From: Wurfbainia villosa
Lineage: Eukaryota > Streptophyta > Magnoliopsida > Zingiberales > Zingiberaceae
Assembly: GCA_025175895.1 (NCBI GenBank)
Contig: CM045988.1
Span: forward strand, 13,173,647 to 13,237,646
Direction: 5' to 3'
DNA: 64,000 bases
This document shows, in pieces, positions 11,042-22,009 of this stretch. The translations under genes were made by a program, and so were the position numbers. Below the pieces are notes generated by a model. That model worked only from the letters and a program-made list of their open reading frames with translations. It was not told the origin of the DNA and ran no database searches. Position 1 is the first letter of the stretch; each line of letters starts with the position of its first letter.

Positions 11042-11906
11042 CCTGTGTCTACAAAAGGGTTAATGGGAATACAGTTGTCTTCCTTGTATTGTATGTGGAT
11101 GACATACTGCTCATTGGGAATGACATCCCTTCGCTACAGTCTGTGAAGACTTAGCTGGGGACGTGCTTCTCAATGAAGGACTTAGGTGAAGCAGCCTGTA
11201 TTCTATGCATCAAGATCTATAGAGATAGATCTAAGAGATTGCTTGGCCTAAGTCAAAGTACATACATTGACACGGTATTACTATGGTTTGCCATGCAGAA
11301 TTCCAAGAAGGGACTTCTGCCGATGTCACATGGTGTGAGTCTTTCGAAGACTCAAAGTCCCTCTTCTAGAGAGGAGAGAGACCGCATGGATAAGATCCCT
11401 TATGCATCTGCTATAGGATCTATCATGTACACCGTGTTGTGTACTCGTCCTGATGTCTCGTATGCTTTGAGCATGATGAGTAGATACCAGTTAGATCCAG
11501 GTGAGCATCACTGGATAGCAGTCAAGAATATTCTTAAGTACTTGAGAAGGACTAAAGAATATTTCTTGATATTTGGAGGCGATAAGGAGCTAGTTGTAAA
11601 GGGTTACAGCGATGCCAACTTCCAAACTGACCAGGATGATTATAGATCGCAGTCAGGGTTCGTGTTTTGCTTGAATGGTGGCGCTGTGAGCTGGAAGAGT
11701 TTCAAGCAGGACACAGTTGCTGATTCTACAAAGGCCGAATATATCGGTGCTTCCATCTCATTCGAGAGATTATCGATAGAGGAGATGTAAAGATTTATAG
11801 AGTACCCACAGAGGCTAACATCGCAGATCCCTTGACCAAGGCTTTGGCACAGAAAAAACATGATGATCACACTAGGTCATTGGGTATTAGATACTACGGT
11901 GATTGA
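11042..11906 (+). pseudogene. Copia reverse transcriptase end and RNase H, broken
   Basis: The first codons read CVYKRVNGN, then LYVDDILLIGND with the YVDD catalytic motif of copia RT. A stop (TAG at about 11151) interrupts the frame. From 11173 it is open through KDLGEA, SKRLLGLSQSTYID, PYASAIGSIMYT and TRPDVSYALSM. RNase H begins with KQDTVADST and AEYIGAS. At about 11755 some 65 codons, including an expected catalytic aspartate block (YCDN in the sister element), are missing, and the frame shifts to the C-terminal ADPLTKAL and GIRYYGD blocks, ending at TGA 11904-11906. Confidence 0.85.
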
Positions 11907-11915
11907 CACTAGTGC

Positions 11916-11926
11916 TAGTGGGAGAT
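11916..11926 (+). other. Polypurine tract of copia element
   Basis: TAGTGGGAGAT immediately before the LTR start TGTTAG. Confidence 0.75.
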
Positions 11927-13770
11927 TGTTAGTGAAAGCCCCTAGAGCCAATCATGTGATGATTGTTGTATGGACTTTATTGTATCATATTCCTATTTAT
12001 AAAGGCATGGTTATTATATTTACTTGTATTGGTGCCAAATAACTAAATATAATAATGTCCTTGAGTAGTAGGTTCTTATCTATATCAATAGATTGGTTGA
12101 ATCGATAATGAGATGATATAGAGAACACTACTCTTAATCATTCCTAGTCGAGTATTAACATTCAGGGACAATGTTAATGCGTAGAGACTAGCATGTAGGT
12201 CAACACGATGACTTGATCTCACAAGTCATGGATATGAGATATCAAGTTGACACATGGGTATGCATTGGAGAATGTATACTGAATGACCTGCAATGAGAAA
12301 GTATCATGGATCGTTATATGAGTGTCATATACTTTCTCATGTGGCTATTAGTATGACTATTAGTCCTTAGACCTGAAGTCACCATGGTTCCCTATATAAG
12401 GAGTTGCATACTTTGGCTTCGTCAAACGTCACCCGTAAATGGGTGGACTATAAAGGCGATTACTGGGTATGTAACAAATTATGTGGAGGGATGTGAGTGA
12501 TGTAGATGGGATCTATCCCTCCTATATGACGGGGGTGACATCGATATTCTTGATAGAGTGAGACCACGAAGTGCATGACCATGCCCAAATGAGTCAATAT
12601 GAGATATTGAGCTCATTTGATTAGAGTGAGTCTACTTGGATTTCAAGATATAGATTGTACCGAGGATGACACGGTCTATGCCTCGATTGGTCAATCTAGA
12701 TGTCAAGGATAGAGGGACATTGACACATATTGTGAGAGTCACAATTAGTAGTCACAAAGGTGATGTTGGAGCTCAACATTCTTGTAACTTGGGTAGCAAT
12801 GATGTGTTGCTAGATACCGCTCATTGCTTATGTTCCTAAATTAGTTTAGGGACATTGCCAACGTTACAAGAACCTATAGGGTCACACACATAAGGGCAAT
12901 TAGATGGAGATTAGGTTCATATGATGAACCATGAGGATTAGGTTCATGGGATGAACCAAATTGGATTAAGAGTAATCCAAATTAGACTAATTGAGTTAGA
13001 CTCAAGTTGATTCAAGTGTTGAATGAGTCTAATTTAGATTTGATTCATCAAATTAATTTAAATTAATGAATAGAGATTCATTAAATTAAATTGACTTGAG
13101 TCAAGTGGTTAGATTTGATCAACCATGGGAGATTAGAGGTCAAGTTTGACTTGACTTGAGAGGGAAGATGAAAGGTCAAGTTTGACTTGACCAAATTCCA
13201 TGTCATGATGATAACTTGGCATGGCCGGCCAATGATGATGCTCCACATCATCATTGACTTATCAATTTGTGCCACCTCATGAGGGAGACCAAGAGCCATT
13301 GGAGTTACATGCATGCATGTAACCTCCCAAGCTATAATGTGACCGGCCACTTCTAGATCTAAATGGAAATTGATTTTGGGTAACTTCATCTTCTTCTTCC
13401 TTGCATCATCTTCTTCCTTGGATCAACTTCCCTCAATCTCTCCCTCTCTCCTTCCTCATCTTGCCGAGCATCTAAGGAGTGCTAGCACACTCAAGATTGC
13501 TTTTCTCCACGTTTTCCTTGTGTGGATACCAATAGAGGAGTGTGCACTTGACGCTCTTGAGTTCCGACAAACCTTTTGGACGAGCGGGATTTGCGAAGGG
13601 TGTCGCATCGAGGGTAACATCCTTATCATATAGATCTAAGGTAGATCTAGGGTTTTATATAAGCACATACATGTTTTAGTTTTAATACATCTTCGCACGG
13701 ATCCATGGCCGGGGCTTCCGAGGTTTTCGCAACGCAAAAAGCGGTTTTTGCGGCTCGAAAAACCCCAACA
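11927..13770 (+). repeat. 3' LTR of the Angela/TAR-like copia
   Basis: 1844 bp from TGTTAGTGAAAG to CCCCAACA. A TATA-like CCTATATAAGG lies at about 12391-12401. The LTR at 54110-56345 ends in the same way (AACCCAACA). The right-hand target duplication would be ATAGA (13771-13775). No gene is seen inside. Confidence 0.75.
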
Positions 13771-14997
13771 ATAGAAAACCCAAATAGCCAGATTTGACCA
13801 TTTAATTTAAACCCATCGGTTTCAATTAGCAAAAGTGCTAACTTCCTCATCCAATTCTATATCCAACTTAACAAAGTCAATCTCATAAAAATTTAACCTT
13901 TTACAACAAATCTATTGTAATAGTATCACCAACAAAATCAGTTATAAATCTAATCCATAAACACAACACTTAAATTACAGCTGCCCCATACTATATTTAA
14001 CTCTATAATTAACAACCACCCTTCTTGGTTAACAAGTATGAAATCCTACAACCATTTGCAGCAATCCCAACTAAGACTCCAATTCATAGCCACCAAAAGC
14101 TCGTAACTGTCCAGAATTTCTACTCACAACCCCTTCTCACAGCCAACAAAAGTCCAATTCCATGACCTACACCAAAATCAACCAACCAACAGACGAGAGA
14201 ATAGGTATAGTTCAAGATATACCTGCTCTTGGGATCCACCGACGGTGTTCCTCCCCTAACCACTGTTCACCGACTCCACCAGCGCTCCCAATATCTTCCC
14301 AAATCGCTAGGTCAAGCTTCGTGAAGGGAAATCACAGCCGGAATTCATTCACAAGTGGATCCCTTCTGATATCCCTTCTAAGATCAAGGAAAACAAGATC
14401 GGATAGCGCCTTACTTAGCACTCATAGCAATCGCCGGTGCAGCCTCCACTTCGATCGGGAAGAACGACTTCCAGTTTGGGACCACCGCTGACCCGTATTC
14501 TCGGCCTTTGCTTGTCGACGTCTGACGACCTCTTCTTTTACAACCGAATCTCCCACCAAAAATGCGTCAGCAGCGATTGAGATGCGGTGGAGACGATGAC
14601 ATAGAGAGATCATGGGAGAGGCGAGGGAGATCGAGAGTCAAGAAGAAGGGAATCGCGAGGAGGCTGTGTGCGGCGGAGAAGAAAAGGAGAGAGGAGCTTG
14701 GGAAGAAGCAGCGTCAGACGGCGAAGTCGACGACGAGTAACTCTCTGGTGCACGAAAAGCTTGGACGAGGAGAATTCGTCAGCGAGAAATGGAAGGGAAG
14801 AAGCGGCGACGTTTAATGGTTTAACGGGTCAGGTGGTTTTTAACGGGTTGGGCTTTAAACAATGCTTATTGGGTTTTAAATCCAATAAGCCACTAACCCT
14901 AGATTTAATTAAGTCTTGGTTAATTAAACTATTAAAATTCCTTATGCTAGGTTAGATGTAATTTACTCCTAACCATTTTTTTTCGTGGTATTTTACA
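13771..14997 (-). repeat. Tekay 3' LTR fragment (minus strand)
   Basis: It starts at 14997 on the minus strand and runs down to 13771, where it is cut. It shares the start and the ACCTGACCCGTTA-type words with 32780-32955. Open frames here are short and look like chance. Confidence 0.65.
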
Positions 14998-15010
14998 TTC
15001 TCCCCCATTT
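14998..15010 (-). other. Polypurine tract of the minus-strand Tekay element
   Basis: On the minus strand AAATGGGGGAGAA stands just before the LTR start TGTAAAA. Confidence 0.7.
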
Positions 15011-15086
15011 ATTAAAATTTAGTCCCCCAAATTTCATACTTAAATGCAAAAATTAATTCAAGCATATTCCGAAATAACCACATTCC

Positions 15087-15190
15087 TCAGGTAAATAGAT
15101 GAGGGTATCGAGCTCGGATAGTATCTTCCAGCTCCCATGTAGCCTCTGTTAGGGCAATCTCTTGCCGTGATAAGGTTTTGATGTGTGTGG
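15087..15190 (-). pseudogene. Chromodomain C-terminus (Tekay type)
   Basis: The minus strand reads KTLSRQEIALTEATWELEDT and then RYPHLFT with a stop at 15087-15089. EATWE and YPHLF are hallmark words of the chromodomain tail in this family. Everything upstream is lost. Confidence 0.75.
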
Positions 15191-15895
15191 CAAAGGGTTT
15201 AAGTTAGTTTGTTATGTTGATTTGATATGTGCGTTGAAGTCGTGCAGGACTTAGTAATTTGCACATGGAGCCGTGGCGAGTTTCACATCTCATGACTCGT
15301 GCCTTGAGTCGGTGAAGGATAGCTTTGCGAAAGCCGTGCGCTTGGAGCATCCGAGGGACCGCCGGACGAGGAGCTTGGAGTGAAGCTGGAGGAAGTAGAC
15401 TTCGAGGCAAGAAACGCGAAGGAATTGCAGAGCCGTGCGCCTGATGCTGCCGAGGGACGTGGTCGCGAACGAAGAGAACTTCGAAGGCGAGGGACTCCGA
15501 GAAATGAGAGTGAGCGAATGTAACCCGGGAAGGGGTAGCTCTTAGGTGAAACTTGGCCATCTGGCCAAGTGTCGGATGAGTTTTCCGATATACCGATCGC
15601 CATGTCATGGCAAGGATCGCTGAGTCGATGGTCGATCGATCGTATAAGACCGCTTTAGTGCTTGGCGCGATCAGCCATGGATCGATCGGCGATCGTCGAT
15701 GCAATGAGCTGTGGAATGTGATCGATGGCACTGTGCACGGGCACAGAATGGAGTCGACTCCATTGAGCACTCGACTGATCGAGCATCAGTCGACTGATGG
15801 TAGGATCAGTCGACTGATGCCAATACCGTTTGATGGAATCCAACGTGGAAAGCGACCGTTTGATGGAAACCAACGTGGTAGGATCGTACTACAAT
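15190..15895 (+). repeat. TR-GAG-related U3 fragment
   Basis: It carries diverged forms of the words seen in the TR-GAG U3: GAGTCGGTGAAGGAT, GCCGTGCGCTTGGAGCATCC, CGAGGGACCGCCGGACG, then two CAGTCGACTG palindromes (15787, 15807). It is a distinct subfamily and lacks the TATA box and U5. Bases 15600-15720 contain a CGATCG-rich patch. Confidence 0.6.
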
Positions 15896-17394
15896 CATTA
15901 GTACGAAGCAAAAATACAAATACTTGTACAAATACAAGCACAAAACATAGTACAAACATGACACACAGATTTTACGTGGTTCGGAACCCTAGTTCCTACT
16001 CCACAGTCGAGCCTTAGAGAGCTCTAGTGATGCACACCACCACTAAATCTTCTCCTTCTCAAAAACAATCCGGAGGTGGAGAAACCTCTTACAATAGAGA
16101 TTACAACAACAATAACCAAATACAAGATGTAAATGAAATGAAGAAACAAAAACACTTTACACAAATGCCTTTACTTGATTGCTTGTTTTGGTTGTCTTGG
16201 AGAATGCGCTAGAAGGTTGGAATGCAACAACACTTTGCCTTCTAACTCCACAGGAATCGACCTCCAAAAATGTCCATAAGCCTTTTTCTTATAAGCCCTT
16301 TTAAAGCCTTCAACATCTCCTGTTGGTGTTCGTGATTCTGAATGTTGTAGAACAACGGTCGCCTCGCCAGTCGAGGCACCGCCTCGACTGATATCCCAAT
16401 CGAGGTGCTAGTCGAATCTGCCTTACTTATGATAATCTATTTTCATGCCTATACAGGATCCAGTTGAGGTGCTGGTCAAGCCTGCCTCGCTTCTGTTCAG
16501 CTGTTTCTAATCCTATCTTGGATCCAGTCGAGGTGCTAGTCGAGTGATCCAGTTGAGGTGCCACCTCGACTAGCACTTAGTCGAGGTGTTGGTCGAGTGC
16601 TTCCAAAGCACTATCTCAACTTCCGAAGTCCTACCTCTAAGCACACACCTTACCAGTCGAGGTGTCGCCTCGACTACTATCCCAGTCAAGGCACTGGTCA
16701 AGGTCACCTTGCTTCTTTTTGCTTGCAAACGAAGCCAGTCTACTAGAATAAACTTGGAGTCGACTATTATACCTCAACAACACCCCAAGTATGATCTCAT
16801 CATACTTGATACTCACCCTAGGCCTAGACCTAAGCCTTCAACCCACTTCAATCAGCCTCATGCCTCCTAGATCCCTCGAGTCTGTGACTCTTCATCCTTG
16901 TGCTAGCATTCAAGTGCTTCCATCGACTATCATCATGCTCTAGGGTCTACCTTTGCCAAGAGGCCATGCCTCTGGGACTTCGCTGCCAAGACTCCCCATC
17001 CGGGACTTCATTTTCCAAGACTTCTTGTTTGGGACTTCACTTGCCAAGCACGATCTCCCAGACCTGCCGGGACTTCCCTCGCCAACTCCTCATTGATCTT
17101 TCCAACACCAAGTGTCTAGTCTCCCTTGATCGACTTGGACTTTCCCTTGCTAAGTATCCATACTTGGACTTTTCCTTGTCAAGACACCATACTTGGACTT
17201 CTTCACACTAAGTGTCCAGTCAACCTTGACCGACTTGGATTTCTTCAATAGTCTCTCTTATATGACCTTGGATGTCCCATACCATCCGCCAGTCATATGG
17301 TCAAACCATATTGTAAACCATTATTGAATATCAAAACCCTACTCGAGTTCCACTCGAGTCTGGTCAATCGTGACCTGGGTCGATTGCACCAACA
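15896..17394 (-). repeat. SIRE-like LTR fragment (minus strand)
   Basis: On the minus strand it starts TGTTGGTGCAATCGACCC, the same start as the TR-GAG LTRs. Its U3 is full of degenerate AGTCGAGGTG / CCTCGACT words (16340-16740). A TATA-like stretch lies at about 16285-16310. Bases 15960-16100 are the inverse of the TR-GAG R/U5 block (GGTTCGGAACC, GGAGGTGGAGAAACCTCTTA). The last U5 bases and PBS are missing. It faces the fragment to its left. Confidence 0.65.
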
Positions 17395-17850
17395 TTAGAT
17401 AGTAGTTCATATGGAACGAATGGGTCAACTTGACAAAACTATTGGTTCAGGTCTCCTTCACTCATCCCTTACAAATTTTTATTACATGAACAAAAGGAAA
17501 CAAGAGGATAGTTGCAGTGTCTTGATGGAGTGGGCTTTATTAGGAAATAAATCTTATAGGTTTTCTGATCAGGGGTGCTAATAAGTTGTAGGCTTGCTAG
17601 ATATGTCTACATCTTTGGCTGATGTCAATGGAAGTTCTTACAAGAATTTAAAGATGAAAGCTTAGAGTATAAGCTTAGTGGTAGCTAGATCATTTAATGG
17701 AAAATATGATATTTGATTACCTTGCTTTAATATAAAAATAGGATGTTATACAATTTAGTATGGATGATCTTAAAAGAAGGACATTATTTAAGTTCACAAA
17801 GTATACAAATTTGATGTCACCATCTTCTTCTTTTTAATGTCGTAAATGAT
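17395..17850 (+). other. Unassigned island, no feature recognised
   Basis: I see no LTR, PBS, PPT or convincing protein here. It continues, after the solo LTR, at 18931-19010. It may be old host or transposon sequence. Confidence 0.4.
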
Positions 17851-17855
17851 ATTAC

Positions 17856-18925
17856 TGAAGGACCGAAAACACGCTAGAGGAGGGGGGGGGTGAATAACAT
17901 TCGAAAACCTTTCTTTTTATTTCGCTTTAAAATCTCGTAAAATGCAAAGTAGTCACAGTGGAATAAGAAAATAAAACACACAAGTACACAGAAAGTTTTT
18001 ACTTGATTCACAGCCTACCGGCTGCTAATCCAAGGCCCACAATCCAAGATCGCCTTCAAAGGGCAATTCACTTAAAAGATTTCTTCCTCGTTGGAGGTAA
18101 GAGATGCGATGCTTACAAAGAATATGAAGACGGTAACAAGTCTATCGTTTCACTAATTAAAGTACAAAGAAAAATAAATAAACAATTATACTGACAAAAA
18201 GATGACGACGACGAGGCTTGGTCGTAGTGATGTCATAGAGCATTGGAGTATGTTTTGAGAGCTTTAGCACTTGTGTAAAATGATTAAACTTTAGGATTGA
18301 GTTCCTCCTTCTTTTATAGCCTTTCTAGATCCATAAATTTCCTTGATTTAGTCCAGATACATGGTAAGGATAAAGTCCTATCCCTTTCAATCTCGAACTC
18401 TTATCAATGAGGTGGCAATAGGGTGAGCCTTGACTCAATCTTAAGGCTGATTTGTCGACTTCAGTTGATAGGGTTCATCATCAGTTGACTGTGTTGAGTT
18501 ACCGACTCGATTGGATCATAATCTAGGTGCTAGTTGACTGCTAATCCTGCCCAGTCGACTGCTGCAATGTGCTTGGCAAATATACTTGATGCTCATTCAG
18601 TTTTTTTACTTGCATTACAAGATTAGAATAATATATTCAAGTATATTAATAGGGACATTCCTTTGACTGCCCGATCTCGACTTCGACATTCCTCTAGAAG
18701 CCTTGGTCGGATCGACGCCTACGATTGTCCCAGTAAAGAGGATGCATTCTTACCACTGCTCCTCACACGGAGCTTACCTTGGTCTATTTGCTTAGCATCT
18801 GATTCTCCAAGGCAACTCAATTCCTGAACACTTAACACATCACATAAGATAACAATATGGCTTAACTTTGAACTTTTGCCATAATTAAAGCCTAGGTTCG
18901 ATTATTTGGTGGCCCTGCACCAACA
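17856..18925 (-). mobile_element. Solo SIRE-like LTR with TSD ATTAC
   Basis: The ends are TGAAGGACC (17856) and GCACCAACA (18925), so on the minus strand it starts TGTTGGTGCAGGG. ATTAC flanks it on both sides (17851-17855 and 18926-18930). A minus-strand TATA box (GGCTATAAAAGAAGG) lies at about 18311-18325. The U5 end holds the inverted form of the CACCCCCCTCTAG word. No internal region is present, so it is a solo LTR left by LTR-LTR recombination. Confidence 0.85.
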
Positions 18926-19317
18926 ATTACTATGGGATCAAAGGGATATCATATTATATCAGTGGTGCTACTGTCCATGTTTGTGGAATTTCCAGGCTAT
19001 TAGGTTTGTATTGTTCTGTGGGATCAGGTCCTGGTTCCCCTGCACCAATAATCTCTCCCTTTTTGATTTATGACAACATAATTCAAAGTTAAAGAAATAA
19101 AAAACTAGTAATCAAACATTTTACAAAAACTCCCCCTTAAAGTTACCTCCCCCTTAACACTTGGTGAGTAAAACAAATTTTATTTTTTTTTAACCTCTTA
19201 ACTTTCTCTCTCTCCCCCTTTTCCATATATAATGAAATTCAAACACTTAGTCGTCTGATGTGTAAAAACTCAAAAGCATGAACTAATTTATGAATCCAAA
19301 CATGTGTCCCTTGTAAA

Positions 19318-19320
<3 letters not shown>

Positions 19321-19379
<59 letters not shown>
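19321..19379. repeat. TA dinucleotide microsatellite
   Basis: About 29 uninterrupted TA units lie in the non-coding tail of the SIRE-type fragment. Confidence 0.95.
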
Positions 19380-19384
<5 letters not shown>

Positions 19385-19744
19385 GATAGTTTTAAAATAA
19401 ACAAACTACAAAGTTGTCCTTAAGGAAATGTTTAACTCTATTTTGACTCGAATGATATGAAATTATCACCAAGTCTTGGAGAGAGTTAGTCACATATGTG
19501 ATTGGTGTATTGATTATACTCCTTGATTAGAGTCGATGCACTTGTTCTACATCTGGAATTAGGAGTAAAGTCCTAACATCTCACACCCATCTATGTGGCT
19601 CAGTACACATTCACGTTTAACCTATGTGTTGTGAGATGTGTTGACTTCTTAAAAATATAGGCTCATGCTTTCTAAGGTAAGTCCTATGCTAGTTCCATGT
19701 AGCAAAAAAGAAAATGATAGATAAATAGTAAGTAAAAACAATTC

Positions 19745-19882
19745 CTACTGTACCAAGCACATACCTAGTTTTCGTCTAAGTGAACTGAACTCTTCTTCAG
19801 GTAATGGTTTAGTAAAACTATTAGATAGGTTCAATTTATATTCAATATAGTCCAGTTTTAGTTCACCATTTGTTATATGTTC
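19745..19882 (-). pseudogene. SIRE-type RNase H C-terminal fragment
   Basis: The minus strand reads EHITNGELKLDYIEYK, then FTKPLPEEEFSSLRRKLGM and CLVQ with a stop. The same blocks occur in the SIRE element at 58160-58441 (ELNYVESK, LRRQLGLCLVD). The N-terminal part was removed by the insertion at 19883. Confidence 0.75.
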
Positions 19883-20059
19883 TGATGGGGTCGGGATTTT
19901 CAGAGTAGTTAAGAGGTTTTCGAGTTGTTTATATGTTTACCGGGCAGTTTAGGTAATTGCTGAGAAATATATATGATCCTCGATCTTAGAGAGGAAGAGC
20001 AGTGTAGAGGGGTTCAGTGACTAAGTATCAGGATCAGCAGAGCGGTGGGTTTATTTTTA

Positions 20060-20504
20060 GAGTAGTATATGCAGTTTTAGAGCAGTATGTGTATTTCCCG
20101 ATCAGTATGTTCATTTCCTGAGCAGTTAAGTCATTTCCAAAGCAGTTAAGGCATTTCCAGAATGGTATGATTAGCTTCAGAGTTGTATGTGTGTTTTTCG
20201 AGAAGTTAGTATATTTTTCGAGCAACATATGTGATTCCCGATCTCAGAAAGAAAGAGAGTTTTTTTGCGTATAGCATTGACAGAATAGTCTATGTGTTTC
20301 TCGGGCAATTAGTATATTTTTCGAACAGTGTAAGTGATTCCTGATCTCAGAAAGGAAGAATAGTGCAGAGTTGTTTAAGTGTCAGTATTGGCAGAGCAAT
20401 CTATGTGTTTCTTGGGCAATCAGTGTATTTCCCGAGCAGTGTATTCATTTCTCGAGGAGTATGTTCATTTCCCGAGCAGTATGTTCATTTCCCGATCTAT
20501 ATGT
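20060..20504 (+). repeat. 20-bp degenerate tandem repeat in Tat LTR
   Basis: The unit ATGTTCATTTCCCGAGCAGT recurs with a period near 20 bp. It continues after the nested insertion at 26525-26565, which helps prove that the two segments belong together. Confidence 0.8.
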
Positions 20505-21951
20505 TGTTGGTGCAATCGGCCCAGGTTGACTCGAGTTTGACTCGAGCAGTACTTTGATAGTATTTTGATGATAGACAAAACTCATGACATGGGATTGTCA
20601 TGGAAAAGTCCAACATGGAGTTGGCATGGAAAATCTAAGCATAGGGCTTGGTGTGGAAAAATCCAAAGCATTGCGAAGCCGTGCGCTTGGTGCTTGGTGA
20701 GAAATACATTGCGAAGCCGTGCGCTTGGTGCATGTGGGAAGTCTTGAGGACTTGGCAAGTTCACTAGGGTCGGGGTCCTTGAGTCGGTGAAGGATGACAT
20801 TGCGAAGCCGTGCGCTTGGAGCATCCGAGGGACCGCCGGACGGGGAGCGAATGGAGTGAGACCAAAGGGAAGCATACTTCGAGGGCATGAGACGTAAGGA
20901 TGGCGTTGCGAAGCCGTGCGCTTGGTGCATCCGAGGGACGTAGGCCGAGGGAAGAGAGCTTCGGTGGGGAACTCCATGAGGGATAAGGTGGACTTGGCCA
21001 AGTGGCTAAGACTGAGTGTCAGAGGCTCAAACTTGATGTTTGAGGGTTTACCTGACGGTCGGATGCTGAAACAACTTGGTGTTTGAGGTGTTTCCCGACA
21101 TCAGTCGACTGACATAGGTGCCGGTTCGACTGATCTAAGTCGACTAGGGTTCGACTGGTGTTAGACTGTGATTTTGTGCTTGGCAGTTGACTACCATGGA
21201 TCGCAATGATCGATGTCGATGTCGATAGCTGATCGCCGAGGATGATGATCGATTGATGGGAATGTCGCGAGAATGCTTCGTGAGCCGATCGGGACGATTA
21301 TTAGTACTATCACCGATCGCTCCATTGACCGGGCAAATGATCGTAGGTGATCCGTTGGAACTTATCCAATGTGGATCTAGCCGTTGTGAGACAATGGCTA
21401 CAGGGGCAGTCGACTGGGGCCTTTTGGCAGTCGACTGCTTTGCGCGAAAATAGCTTGATGCAGGTTATAAATGGAGCTCAAGTGGGAGGATTTCGCCAAG
21501 ACTTTAAGGAAGCTATTGGAGGGGAATTGCTACTGCATTCCAGTCCTTCAAGAGCCATCCAAAGCAAGCTACAAGCAAAGGGTTCAAAGCAAGCGTTGTA
21601 AAGTGTTCTTTACGTGTATTTCATATTTGTCTTTGTATTGCTTGTGAGAGGTTTCTCCACCTCCGACGTGTTGTCGAGAAGGAGTGGTTTAGTTAGTGCC
21701 GTGTGCATAACTAGAGCTCGGTGAGCTCGCCCGTGGAGTAGGAACCATTCAGTTCTGAACCACGTATATCGTGTGTGTTTGCATATGCTTGTATTGTTGT
21801 TAGTATTATTATTGTTTCTATTGTTTCTGCTACACTAATGACAATCGTAGGAAAGCAATGCAATGAGAACGAACGAATTCCACCATCGAACGATTGAGGG
21901 CTATTCACCCCCCTCTAGTCGACCAACACATACACATCGATCGACCCTACA
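20505..21951 (+). repeat. 5' LTR of TR-GAG copy 3
   Basis: 1447 bp. It has the GCGAAGCCGTGCGCTTGG words, three intact CAGTCGACTG palindromes (21102, 21407, 21428) and the U5 word TATTCACCCCCCTCTAG. A CGATCG-rich patch lies at about 21200-21350. Confidence 0.9.
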
Positions 21952-21953
21952 AG

Positions 21954-21965
21954 TGGTATCAAAGC
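21954..21965 (+). other. Primer binding site of TR-GAG copy 3
   Basis: TGGTATCAAAGC two bases after the LTR end; one G-to-A change from the copies at 5222 and 9888. Confidence 0.8.
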
Positions 21966-22009
21966 CAAGGAGCTTGTCGAGGACTAACCGCCGACACAAG
22001 CACTACAAA

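Larger units (their letters stand above)
11041..13770 (+). mobile_element. 3' part of an Angela/TAR-like Ty1/copia element
   Basis: It holds the end of RT, a deleted RNase H, a PPT and a complete-looking 3' LTR ending in CCCCAACA. The 5' LTR, gag, protease, integrase and most of RT are missing because the element is joined to TR-GAG sequence at 11041. Protein blocks match those of the copia element at 51185-56345. Confidence 0.8.
13771..15190 (-). mobile_element. 3' end of a Tekay-type gypsy element (minus strand)
   Basis: On the minus strand it reads chromodomain end, PPT, then an LTR starting TGTAAAATACCACG. The LTR start matches that of the solo LTR ending at 32955 (TGTAAAATGCCGC). It is cut at 13771 by the copia LTR and at about 15190 by LTR debris. 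Confidence 0.75.
18931..19882 (-). mobile_element. 3' end of a SIRE-type copia element (minus strand)
   Basis: On the minus strand: RNase H C-terminus, about 0.7 kb of non-coding sequence, PPT (19051-19066, AAAAAGGGAGAGAT), then an LTR start at 19050 (TATTGGTGCAGGG). The LTR homology fades after about 40 bp, so the boundary with the island to the left is uncertain. It is cut at 19882 by the Tat element. Confidence 0.7.
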
